A stretch of DNA of 64,000 nucleotides from Bog-950 sp046329515 (GTDB lineage: Bacteria; Bacteroidota; Bacteroidia; Chitinophagales; LD1), in the NCBI GenBank assembly GCA_046329515.1, contig JAXLUM010000001.1:992001-1056000 (forward strand), written 5' to 3'. Shown piece by piece: positions 1-8,208 of the stretch. Under the pieces are notes generated by a model that was not told the origin of the DNA, made no database searches, and saw only the letters and a program-made list of their open reading frames with translations. Both the position numbers and the translations under genes were made by a program. Positions within the stretch are counted from its first letter, which is position 1. Each line of letters begins with the position of its first letter.

Positions 1-143
1 TTTGTGGAAAAATTGTATTTAGTTTTTGCAGCTAGCTTTTTAAAGTCTTGCAGTAGTTAGTTATAGAAATTAAACCAAACTAATTTTTGTATTGAACTTA
101 TTTTCTTTGTGCCTTTGTGGTAAACTGTATTTAATTTTGGCAC

Positions 144-548
144 GTGGCTACTAAACCAATTACCGTTACCGATTATTTAAAAGCAGTCCCTGCAGACCAA
201 CGTAAGGCATTGGAACAATTGCGTAAAACAATTAAAGCCGTTGCACCCAATGCTGAAGAGTTGATTAGTTACGGTATTCCCGCTTACAAGTATGAAGGCC
301 GTTTGTTGGTGGGTTTCGCTGCCTTTAAAGGGCATTGCAGTTTCTTCTTATGCAGTGGCAGTTTTTTGAACAACTATAAGGATGAAGTAACCAAGTTTGG
401 AGGTACCAAAAGCTGCCTGCATTTTACCTCGGAAAAACCATTACCGACCGCACTAATTAAGAAAATGGTTAAGGAAAGAATGAAGGAAAATGAATTGAAG
501 GCGGCGTCAAAGAAGAAGGTTGCAAAGAAAGTTTCTCTGAAGAAGTAA
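144..548 (+). CDS. DUF1801 (YdhG-like) domain protein
   Basis: A 134-residue cytoplasmic protein of the DUF1801/YdhG fold family. The body carries the family signature: an N-terminal helix with DYLKAVP, then AEELISYGIPAYKYEGRLL and VGFAAFKGHCSFF. The last 25 residues are a lysine-rich tail that may bind nucleic acid or simply be disordered. The start is GTG; no in-frame ATG lies closer. The family is known structurally (related to iron-chaperone frataxin-like folds) but has no firm biochemical role, so none is assigned. It stands alone, with a palindromic repeat immediately downstream. Confidence 0.85.
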   Translation: MATKPITVTDYLKAVPADQRKALEQLRKTIKAVAPNAEELISYGIPAYKYEGRLLVGFAAFKGHCSFFLCSGSFLNNYKDEVTKFGGTKSCLHFTSEKPLPTALIKKMVKERMKENELKAASKKKVAKKVSLKK

Positions 549-555
549 TGTGATA

Positions 556-610
556 TCGTCATGCTGAACTTGATTCAGCATCTCGCCTCCGTCTGTGTCT
601 TCACAGACGG
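556..610. repeat. REP-like palindromic element (two hairpins)
   Basis: Two adjacent inverted repeats fill the gap between the converging DUF1801 and purM genes. The first pairs ATGCTGAA (561-568) with TTCAGCAT (574-581) around a 5-nt loop. The second pairs CCGTCTGTG (589-597) with CACAGACGG (602-610) around a 4-nt loop. The GTCATGCTGAA...TTCAGCATCTC form resembles dispersed intergenic palindromes known from many genomes. No second copy was noticed in this window. It could also serve as a bidirectional terminator, although no long T-run follows. Confidence 0.55.
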
Positions 611-616
611 CATAAG

Positions 617-1780
617 CTAACTATACCTGAATTCCCCGTACTCGCTCTTCACTACCACTTCGTTTTGTTCTGCAGCTTCAACGTGGCCTATAACGTGTGC
701 GTCTATACCAAAGCCTAAAGCCACATCAATTACCAGGCTGGCGTATTGTGGTTCAACGTAAACTTCTAAACGGGTACCACAGTTCAATACCTTAAACATT
801 TCTTTCCAATCGGTGCCGCTTTCTGCTTGTATCAGTTTAAATATCGGTGGTATAGGTAATAGCTTATCCTTTACTATGCGTAGGTTATCAATGTAATGCA
901 ATACCTTGGTATGCGCCCCGCCGGTGCAGTTAACCAATCCGTGCACCTTGCCCGGTATCTCATCCAGTATTTTCTTTATAACCGGTGTATAGGTGCGGGT
1001 AGGGGAGAGCAGCGCCTTGCCAATGTTTAAGGATGTACCTTCCAAAGCATCCGTTAGTTTCTTGCTGCCGCTGTAAACAAGGCTGCTTTCTACCGCTGCA
1101 TCAAAAGTTTCAGGATATTTCTCAGCATATAGCTTGCTCAATACATCGTGCCTTGCGCTGGTTAAACCATTGCTGCTTATACCGCTGTTGTATTCTTCTT
1201 CGTACGTAGCTTTACCATAACTGGCTAAACCCACAATTACATCACCCGGCTTTATGTTTTGGGTAAGCACTAAGTTTTCCTTCTTCATGCGCACCGTCAT
1301 GGTAGCATCAACAGTAGTAGTGCGCACGCAATCGCCAAGGTCAGCAGTTTCACCACCCATAAGGTGCACGTTAACGCCAAAATCGCGCAGGCGGTCCATA
1401 AACTCTTTGCCGCCTTTTATTATCTCCGCAATCACTTCACCGGTAATCAGGTGTTTGTTGCGGTTAATGATGGAAGTATATAAGAAGTTATCGGTGGCTC
1501 CTATGCAAAGCAAGTCGTCCAGGTTCATTACCATAGCATCAACAGCTATACCTTTCCATATGCTTATGTCGCCGGTTTCTTTCCAGTATAAATACGCCAG
1601 TATTGATTTGGTGCCCGAACCATCACTGCTCATTACATTGCAGTAGCTATCATCATTCCCTAAATAATCAGGATAAATTTTGCAGAAGGCTTTCGGAAAC
1701 AATCCGTGGTAAAGATGCTTTACTGCTGCATGTACTTCTTCTTTGCCTGCGCTTACACCGCGCTTTTCGTATTTCTCCAT
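617..1780 (-). CDS. purM: Phosphoribosylformylglycinamidine cyclo-ligase (AIR synthase)
   Basis: Full-length 387-residue PurM, which makes aminoimidazole ribonucleotide from FGAM with ATP in de novo purine synthesis. The N-terminal ATP-binding half has the SSDGSGTKS loop and the metal/phosphate-binding segment ending in GGETADLGDCVR. The C-terminal half carries GLVNCTGGAHTKVL and LNCGTRLEVYV. It lacks the long insert of some eukaryotic fusions. It is the last gene of a minus-strand run: the DAHP synthase stop lies 18 bases upstream of its ATG, suggesting cotranscription. The operon pairs purine and aromatic biosynthesis, both fed by the pentose phosphate pathway. Confidence 0.93.
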   Translation of the reverse strand: MEKYEKRGVSAGKEEVHAAVKHLYHGLFPKAFCKIYPDYLGNDDSYCNVMSSDGSGTKSILAYLYWKETGDISIWKGIAVDAMVMNLDDLLCIGATDNFLYTSIINRNKHLITGEVIAEIIKGGKEFMDRLRDFGVNVHLMGGETADLGDCVRTTTVDATMTVRMKKENLVLTQNIKPGDVIVGLASYGKATYEEEYNSGISSNGLTSARHDVLSKLYAEKYPETFDAAVESSLVYSGSKKLTDALEGTSLNIGKALLSPTRTYTPVIKKILDEIPGKVHGLVNCTGGAHTKVLHYIDNLRIVKDKLLPIPPIFKLIQAESGTDWKEMFKVLNCGTRLEVYVEPQYASLVIDVALGFGIDAHVIGHVEAAEQNEVVVKSEYGEFRYS

Positions 1781-1798
1781 TTTATTACCGTCAATCGG

Positions 1799-2794
1799 TT
1801 AAACTATTTTCATTCCTACTGCCTCAGCCACTTTTTTCAGGCTGCCATGCAATGCACGGAACTCATCAAAATTCAATTGCTGGTCAGCATCGCTTAAGGC
1901 CACCTTAGGGTTGGGATGCGTTTCAATCAACACACCATCTATTCCCATGGCCACACAAGCGCGTGCTAAGTCAGGCACGCCATAGGCGTAACCAATAGCG
2001 TGGCTTGGGTCCAATATTATTGGCAGGTTGGTATATTCCTTTAACCAGGCTGCACCGCAAAGGTCCAACGTAAAGCGTGTTTTGGTTTCAAAGGTGCGTA
2101 TGCCGCGCTCGCATAATATTACATTCGGGTTACCCCCACTTAAAATAAATTCAGCTGCCTGCACAAACTCCTGCAGGGTGGTGCCAAAACCACGCTTTAA
2201 CAAGACCGGCTTTTTGGTTTTGCCGCACTTGTTTAAAATGCCGTGGTCATACATGCTCTTTGCGCCAATCTGTATTATATCGGCATATTCTATTACTTCA
2301 TCAGCATGTGTACTATCGCGCACTTCGGTTATAATTTGCAGACCGTACTTATCGCGCATTTTTGCCAATAGCTTCAATCCCTCTAATCCTAAACCGCGGA
2401 AGGTATAAGGTGAGGTGCGCGGCTTATAGGCACCTGCGCGCAGTATAGTTACGCCTAACTCCACACAAAGCTTGGCTGCGGCTTCAATTTGCTCTTCGCT
2501 TTCTACACTGCAGGGACCCGTTATAGCTACGCAGTTGTTGGTAGTGCCGCCAATGCTAACCTTACCCAGGTTAATCTCTCTTTTGGTTTTTAAGTATTGC
2601 TTACCGGCTAATTGTATATCTGTATCTGTTACAAAAACCTGTTCAGCATACTTTTGTAATTCTTCATCAGCAGCTTTTAGTTTGCTTGGGGTAACCATAA
2701 CCAAACTGCCGTTTTCAAACAGGGCCGATTTATATTTAGCAGCTAACTTCTCTGCTTCTTCAAAACTCACTGATTTCTTTAAATGAACTATCAT
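1799..2794 (-). CDS. aroF: 3-deoxy-7-phosphoheptulonate (DAHP) synthase, type I-beta
   Basis: First enzyme of the shikimate pathway; condenses phosphoenolpyruvate with erythrose 4-phosphate. At 331 residues it has the N-terminal ferredoxin-like regulatory domain (about 1-70) seen in the Thermotoga/Bacillus-type I-beta enzymes, then the TIM barrel. Visible barrel motifs are ITGPCSVES (metal-binding Cys95), RAGAYKPRTSPYTF, QIGAKSM, LLKRG and DPSHAIG. Its ATG overlaps the TAA of the upstream epimerase-CBS gene as TAATG, implying translational coupling. That neighbour concerns pentose phosphates, one metabolic step from the erythrose 4-phosphate used here. The N-terminal domain makes allosteric feedback likely, but the effector cannot be read from sequence. 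Confidence 0.93.
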   Translation of the reverse strand: MIVHLKKSVSFEEAEKLAAKYKSALFENGSLVMVTPSKLKAADEELQKYAEQVFVTDTDIQLAGKQYLKTKREINLGKVSIGGTTNNCVAITGPCSVESEEQIEAAAKLCVELGVTILRAGAYKPRTSPYTFRGLGLEGLKLLAKMRDKYGLQIITEVRDSTHADEVIEYADIIQIGAKSMYDHGILNKCGKTKKPVLLKRGFGTTLQEFVQAAEFILSGGNPNVILCERGIRTFETKTRFTLDLCGAAWLKEYTNLPIILDPSHAIGYAYGVPDLARACVAMGIDGVLIETHPNPKVALSDADQQLNFDEFRALHGSLKKVAEAVGMKIV

Positions 2795-3804
2795 TATACA
2801 CGCGTTAGTTGATTCAGTAGCACCGCACCCTTAAGGTGATTTTCGGCATCTACTACAGGCAAAAATAATACAATAAAACTGAGGCTGTTCAGCAGGCGAA
2901 TCATATCATGCAGGCTGGCTGTTTCGCTTATACTTACGGGGTTTGAATTGATTACATCCTTTGATTGCACACCGTTCATATCACCCAGGTTTTTCAATAG
3001 CCCCCGGCGCACATCGGCATTACTTATTACACCCTTTAATTCACCTTTACCATCAGTTACAAGGGCAAAGCCCTGACCATATTTTTCAATGGTTTGAAGC
3101 ACTTGGGTAAAGTTGGTTTCACCCTCTTTAATTACCGGTAAATACTTTAAGGGGGTAGCAAAATCAGCCACTACAAAAGGGTGAATTTTATCTGCACCAG
3201 GTGCTCGATGCAGGCTTAGCATGCCCTGCCCCAAGGACTCATGATTCATCAGGTAACTGCCCGATACAATGGCATGTGCACCTAACAGGCGAAGGATAAA
3301 AGCTATTTCAGCATTTACACCACCATCCACATGTATCTGCTTTTTGGGAAAGCGGTTTTTAAACTCAATTATCTTTTGAAAATTCTCATGCTGGAAAGTC
3401 CCACCGCTTTGGCCGGGCACGGTAGCCATCATCAACACAAAATCAAAATCGCCATTGGTCTGTTCAAAGGCATCTAGCCCTGTAGGCGAGCAGATGGCAA
3501 GTCCATACTTTGTTGCGCTGCCCTTGGGTAGTTTGGGTAACTCCTTTAGGTTTTCATATTGAAAGCTTACATACTCAATTTTCAATTCCTGTATGGCCGG
3601 CAAAAACTTCTCCGGTTCAGCTGAAATAATGTGTAGGTCTATGGGGGTGGAAGAAAGAGAGCGAATCTGCCTTATATCTTCAAATACATTCAGGTCGTCC
3701 CGGCAGTCCACATGAAACATGTCAATGTCATGGGCGTCCAGCTCGCGTACTATCTGCGCAAGGTCCTTACTTTTATTGCTGTAAATGCTGGCTGAAATCT
3801 TCAT
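2794..3804 (-). CDS. Ribulose-phosphate 3-epimerase-like barrel fused to a CBS-domain pair
   Basis: A 336-residue fusion. Residues about 1-205 form a ribulose-phosphate 3-epimerase-type TIM barrel that keeps the metal and acid-base positions: FHVD near 32-35, DLHI near 57, MATVPGQSGG near 127, and HVDGGVN near 158. Residues about 215-336 contain two CBS repeats, usually sensors of adenine nucleotides. Family knowledge predicts interconversion of ribulose 5-P and xylulose 5-P, or at least sugar-phosphate binding. The fusion with CBS and the TAATG coupling to DAHP synthase suggest nucleotide-sensitive control of carbon entering the shikimate pathway; this is inference. A regulatory rather than catalytic role is possible. 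Confidence 0.8.
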   Translation of the reverse strand: MKISASIYSNKSKDLAQIVRELDAHDIDMFHVDCRDDLNVFEDIRQIRSLSSTPIDLHIISAEPEKFLPAIQELKIEYVSFQYENLKELPKLPKGSATKYGLAICSPTGLDAFEQTNGDFDFVLMMATVPGQSGGTFQHENFQKIIEFKNRFPKKQIHVDGGVNAEIAFILRLLGAHAIVSGSYLMNHESLGQGMLSLHRAPGADKIHPFVVADFATPLKYLPVIKEGETNFTQVLQTIEKYGQGFALVTDGKGELKGVISNADVRRGLLKNLGDMNGVQSKDVINSNPVSISETASLHDMIRLLNSLSFIVLFLPVVDAENHLKGAVLLNQLTRV

Positions 3805-3856
3805 TTCTTAAGCTCAATACTAAGCTTTTTTCCGCTATAGAAGCTGCATGGCAATC

Positions 3857-5740
3857 CTAATCTACTTCGTACTGCAGGCGAAGCAGGTTGCTGTAAATGC
3901 CGTTCTCTAATTCCGAGAGTTCTTCGTGGGTTCCCACCTCAACAATCTTACCCTTATTAATTACCAAAATCACATCCGCCTCGCGTATGGTTGAAAGGCG
4001 GTGGGCTATAATAAAGGTAGTGCGGTTTACCATTAGCTTGCTTAAAGCATCCTTAACCAGGCGTTCGCTTTCGCTATCCAGTGCGCTGGTGGCTTCATCC
4101 AGTATCAAAATTTTAGGGTCGCGCAAAATGGCGCGCGCAATGGCTACGCGTTGCTTCTGGCCACCGCTCACTTTTACGCCGCGTTCGCCAACAACAGTAT
4201 CTAATCCTTCAGGAAAACTCTGGATAAAATCCCAAGCGTTGGCGCGCTTTGCTGCTTCAATAATTTCAGCATCGGTTGCCCCGGGTTTACCGTAGGCAAT
4301 GTTTTCGCGTATGGTGCCGCCAAACAAAATAGTTTCCTGCGGAACGGTTCCGAAATTTTTACGCAGTGCAGTAATGTTATATTCACTTATGCGTTTGCCA
4401 TCAATTAAAATATCGCCGCCTCCAAATGGATAAAGCCCCGCCAGCAATTTTACTATGGTACTTTTGCCTGAACCGCTTGGCCCCACCAATGCAATTTTTT
4501 GCCCTGCTTTTACATCAAACGATAAACCCTGAAATAGTTGCACATCAGGCCTTGATGGGTAAGCAAAATTTACGTCCTTAAACTCTACATTACCGGCTAT
4601 AGTAGAATTTAAGTTTTCATCTGCCACATGTGTTTCAGATGGTTCATCTAAAATCTCATTAATGCGCTCTGAAGCCCCAATTGTTTTCTGCAATACAGTA
4701 TAGCTTTCGCTTAAGCCCGCTAGTGAGCTGCCTATAAATATGGTAAGCAAGAAGAATTGTACTAACTGACCGGGTTGTAAGCTGCCGTTAGCCAGTTCTA
4801 ATACACCTGCATATACCAGGGCCACAACGGCGCCAAACATTACAAAAATGATAAACGAAACAAAGGCTGCACGATACTTAGCAGCATTTAAACCAATAGC
4901 TGCAACACTTCGGTTTATTACGCCATAGCGCCTTGTTTCATAACCCTCATTGGTAAAAGCCTTTACTACATCAATGCTTTGAAAGGTTTCTTCTACAATG
5001 GTATTTGATTCCGCTAATTCATCCTGCGCCTTACGCGATACTTTACGTATGTAACGACCAAAGAAAACTGCGGCTATAATTAAAATTGGCAACAAGGCCA
5101 GAATTATCAATGAAAGCTTAAGCGATACCGAAAGCATAATGGGTATACACACAATAGGCAGTACTAACTGGCGAACAAAAAAAGCTAATTGGGTAGAAAG
5201 AGAATCCTGTAACTGGCTTACATCAGAAGATATGCGTGAAGTAAGATTGCCCACTCTGTTCTCCTCAAAAAAGCGAACCGGTAAGGTTATAATTTTTTCA
5301 TACAGTGTCCTTCGTATAGCCGCCATGGCGTTTTGGCTTACATATTCAAACAGGTAAATACGAAAGAAGGATAGAATAGCTTGCAACAGCAATATACCTC
5401 CTAGTAAAGCCCCTATATCCTTTAACTTCTCGGGGTTCATCTGTTCTTTGAACTCATCAATCAGCGTCGTGGCTTTAGTTACTTTTTCTTCAGCAGAGCC
5501 TGTAGATTTTAAAACCTCTCCAACCTTGTCAAGGGCATCTTTTGCCGGTAGGGCAGTATCAATCAGTTTGCCAAATCCTCCGGGTATAACAGAAACTACG
5601 CCTGAGGTAATCACCAGGAAGAGCATCCCAACAATAAAATGCCACTTATAAGGAAGGATAAAGCGATAAATGCGAAAGGCGCTGGAAATTTGTTTGGGCG
5701 AAACCAGCTTTCTTTTTGACTGTTCTTTCTCGTCAGACAT
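3857..5740 (-). CDS. ABC exporter, fused permease and ATPase (MsbA/LmrA type)
   Basis: Half-transporter of about 627 residues in the inner membrane, expected to act as a homodimer. The N-terminal two thirds hold a type-1 exporter membrane domain (six helices; first near residues 35-55). A 60-residue charged insert between TM1 and TM2 (KDALDKVGEVL...) is longer than usual. The nucleotide-binding domain shows Walker A GPSGSGKST, Q-loop VPQET, signature VSGGQKQR, Walker B ILILDEATSALD and the switch His in IIAHRLST. TTG at 5749 is possible, but the ATG at 5740 is preferred. Substrate is unknown; lipid, peptide or drug export all fit. It is first in the minus-strand run leading to purM, 52 bases before the epimerase fusion. 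Confidence 0.92.
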   Translation of the reverse strand: MSDEKEQSKRKLVSPKQISSAFRIYRFILPYKWHFIVGMLFLVITSGVVSVIPGGFGKLIDTALPAKDALDKVGEVLKSTGSAEEKVTKATTLIDEFKEQMNPEKLKDIGALLGGILLLQAILSFFRIYLFEYVSQNAMAAIRRTLYEKIITLPVRFFEENRVGNLTSRISSDVSQLQDSLSTQLAFFVRQLVLPIVCIPIMLSVSLKLSLIILALLPILIIAAVFFGRYIRKVSRKAQDELAESNTIVEETFQSIDVVKAFTNEGYETRRYGVINRSVAAIGLNAAKYRAAFVSFIIFVMFGAVVALVYAGVLELANGSLQPGQLVQFFLLTIFIGSSLAGLSESYTVLQKTIGASERINEILDEPSETHVADENLNSTIAGNVEFKDVNFAYPSRPDVQLFQGLSFDVKAGQKIALVGPSGSGKSTIVKLLAGLYPFGGGDILIDGKRISEYNITALRKNFGTVPQETILFGGTIRENIAYGKPGATDAEIIEAAKRANAWDFIQSFPEGLDTVVGERGVKVSGGQKQRVAIARAILRDPKILILDEATSALDSESERLVKDALSKLMVNRTTFIIAHRLSTIREADVILVINKGKIVEVGTHEELSELENGIYSNLLRLQYEVD

Positions 5741-5839
5741 CGGGCGCAAAAATAGAATTACAATAAACTATAACTGCCTAAAAGTGTTAAGGCTGGTTAT
5801 AAGTCGTTTAAGACGGGCGAATATTGCCTTATTGCGGTA

Positions 5840-6505
5840 TTATTTAAGCACTGCAAAACGGATAGTTTGCCGTTTGTTTTGGTTGTAAACCACATCAGCA
5901 AGGTAAATACCGCCGGGGTAGCCCGAAAAAGGGACTGGGCCGGTATCCTTTTGTTCCCCTAACAGCATACCTTCCTGGTTGAAAATTCTTACCCGGTTAA
6001 GTTCTATACCCTCCGGAAGATTTAAGTGTAATTGCCCCTGCTCATAAAATAATCTTAACCGCTCTACGCCTTCGTCCTGTATGTCAAGTGCATCAACAAC
6101 AATAATGGTTTTTACCAGGGTATCATGTGCCGTGGCGCCGTTATCTGCCTTAGGCCATACTACCAATATATCGGGCCCTACGGCAAAATAAGCCGGCGTT
6201 ATTACTACAAAAAGACTGGCCGGTACGGAGTCGCCTACCGGTATATTTACGTTGTTGCCAAGAAAGGGATTAGGAAAGATGTTCTGGTTGACGTTCAATA
6301 CCCCGTTTATCTTAATGGCAAAGCTTAAACTGTCAAAATACGGGTTGCTGTCGTAGTTTTTTACATAGGTATTAATAAACAAGGTATCACCCAAAAACAG
6401 CGTGTCCTTCGAAAAAGTTGTGCTTCCCCACCCAAGGCTTTGCGCCCCGCAGTAACTGCCCACCAAACTTATAATGCATAATAGGGTAAATCTGATTTTT
6501 ACCAT
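5840..6505 (-). CDS. Secreted protein with T9SS-type C-terminal domain
   Basis: A 221-residue protein with a clear signal peptide (residues 1-21, ending SYCGAQ). The middle is a beta-rich domain resembling an Ig-like/CARDB fold (DTLFLGDTLFINTYVKNYD). The last 75 residues have the beta-sandwich pattern of type IX sorting domains: VRIFNQEGMLLGE, then GIYLADVVYN, ending in FAVLK. Expected route is Sec export followed by T9SS to the surface or medium. No enzymatic motif is visible. It lies divergently from the 490-residue gene at 6662. Confidence 0.65.
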   Translation of the reverse strand: MVKIRFTLLCIISLVGSYCGAQSLGWGSTTFSKDTLFLGDTLFINTYVKNYDSNPYFDSLSFAIKINGVLNVNQNIFPNPFLGNNVNIPVGDSVPASLFVVITPAYFAVGPDILVVWPKADNGATAHDTLVKTIIVVDALDIQDEGVERLRLFYEQGQLHLNLPEGIELNRVRIFNQEGMLLGEQKDTGPVPFSGYPGGIYLADVVYNQNKRQTIRFAVLK

Positions 6506-6661
6506 GTGCCCGGGTTTTGTATAAAGATAGCGCTGTTGTTTTTAAGGTTGTCGCTTATTTGTTGAAAAACTAACGCGGTTAAACTGCAACCTTTTGTCTT
6601 AATTGCCTATCATTATAATACAAGTCAATACAAATTTTAATCGCTAAGCTGAAAATATTAA

Positions 6662-8134
6662 ATGGATATTATAAACCAACTTGTTTGCGCCTTAAATAAG
6701 GAGGAACTGCGCTACTTTAAGATTTTTGCCAAGCGCATGGTGGACAGCGAGGAACGAAAGGATTTTCTTTTGCTGGATTATATGCGCAAAAGTGGCGATG
6801 ACTACGATGATGATCTTATAGCCGCTAAATTATACGGTAAAAATAATAAGGACAGCTTCTACCGGCTTAAAAACCGTTTGCTCGATTACCTGGGTGATTA
6901 TCTCACCTTTCATCACACATGGAAGGGAGACATTAATGAGATGAACCGTAACCTTTCGCTGTATTCCATTTTCAAAAAACGGAACCAGCTTAAACTGGCG
7001 CAGTTCTATCTTAAAAAAGCCGAGCAAAAGGCAATAGGAGCGGAGGATTTTGAGATGCTGGATGTTATCTATAGCCACTACATTAAGCTTAGTAACGAGT
7101 TAATGGATATAAATCCGGAGTTGTATATAGATAAGCGCCGGTTGAACGCGGAGCGGCTGAATAAGATACGCGAAATGGACCAGGCGCTGGCTGCCTTAAG
7201 CTACCGTTTAAAGGTTACCCAAAACATAGGGTCGGGCAAGCACGATGCACTTAAAATTTTGAATGCAACGCTGAAAGAGTTTACCAGCGATGAGGCCTTA
7301 AAAACCAGCAAAAGTTTTCAAACCAGAATTTACCGCGCCGTTAGCCAAATTTTGCTGCAGCAACATAATTATACTGCGCTCGAAAAGTTTTTGAAAGAAA
7401 CCTTTAGTTCTTTTGAAAAACAAAAATGGTTCGACCGCGATAACCATGATACCAAACTTCAGATGCTTACCTACCTGGTAAACTCGCTGTTTCGTTTAAA
7501 CAACTATAAAGAATCTTTGTCCTATGCCGAACTATTAGGGCAGGAAATTAAATCGTTTAATGGCCTACTGTTCGATAAGTATCTGTTCTTCTACTATAAT
7601 TCTCTGGTAATAAATTATAGTGCCTTAGATAAGAACCGGGCCCTTTCCATACTTGAGGAATTTGAACGTGAAACGCGCAACAAAAAGAACAGCTATTATG
7701 ACCAGTTCCTGTATTTTAATAAGGCAATGTTACTGCACCAAAGCGGTAAGGCTGAAGATGCGGTGCGTAACATTGTAAAGTTGTATGTAAACGATAACTT
7801 TAAGAAAGCGGACGAAGCCTTTAAACTTAAAATTGCTGTAGCGGAGTTGATAATGCACTTTGATGCCGGTGACCCGGAGAGTTACCTTTTGCGTTCAGCT
7901 TCGGTTAAGCGGCAATTTAAGAAATTGCTAAGCGGGGGAGATTTTAAGCGGGATAAGCAGTTATTAGCCCTTATGGATAAAATGGTGATGCAGCAAAATT
8001 TCAGGACCAACGCAAACCTAAAAAGGCAGGCGGAATCCTTTGTTAAAACAAAGGTTGCTGCCGGTACGGTGGATTCGGAGATTATACGGTACAATCACTG
8101 GTTGGCGGCTAAATGGAAGTTTAGTCAATCTTAA
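6662..8134 (+). CDS. Conserved helical repeat protein, function unknown
   Basis: A 490-residue cytoplasmic protein with no signal peptide or membrane segment. It is nearly all helix, with a degenerate TPR-like rhythm (for example LKLAQFYLKKAEQKAI, YKESLSYAELLGQEI, YDQFLYFNKAMLLHQSGKAEDA). The start MDIINQLVCALNKEELRYFKIF resembles N-termini of uncharacterised Bacteroidota proteins in which the first helices precede a TPR array. A scaffold role is plausible, but no function can be assigned. It is followed 74 bases later by the giant surface protein in the same orientation. Confidence 0.7.
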   Translation: MDIINQLVCALNKEELRYFKIFAKRMVDSEERKDFLLLDYMRKSGDDYDDDLIAAKLYGKNNKDSFYRLKNRLLDYLGDYLTFHHTWKGDINEMNRNLSLYSIFKKRNQLKLAQFYLKKAEQKAIGAEDFEMLDVIYSHYIKLSNELMDINPELYIDKRRLNAERLNKIREMDQALAALSYRLKVTQNIGSGKHDALKILNATLKEFTSDEALKTSKSFQTRIYRAVSQILLQQHNYTALEKFLKETFSSFEKQKWFDRDNHDTKLQMLTYLVNSLFRLNNYKESLSYAELLGQEIKSFNGLLFDKYLFFYYNSLVINYSALDKNRALSILEEFERETRNKKNSYYDQFLYFNKAMLLHQSGKAEDAVRNIVKLYVNDNFKKADEAFKLKIAVAELIMHFDAGDPESYLLRSASVKRQFKKLLSGGDFKRDKQLLALMDKMVMQQNFRTNANLKRQAESFVKTKVAAGTVDSEIIRYNHWLAAKWKFSQS

Positions 8135-8208
8135 CCGGGTAAGAAACGGGAAATAAGTATAGCAACCCTTGAGTGCCTACGCTGCATCTTTACACTAAAC
8201 AACCAACT

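Noticed and set aside
100..125. CTTTGTG-type repeats as a promoter or mobile element
   Set aside because: Low-complexity repeats without a well spaced -33/-7 pair; common in AT-rich intergenic DNA.
617..1780. Long plus-strand frames opposite purM and DAHP synthase
   Set aside because: Shadows of the real minus-strand genes, with no family similarity.
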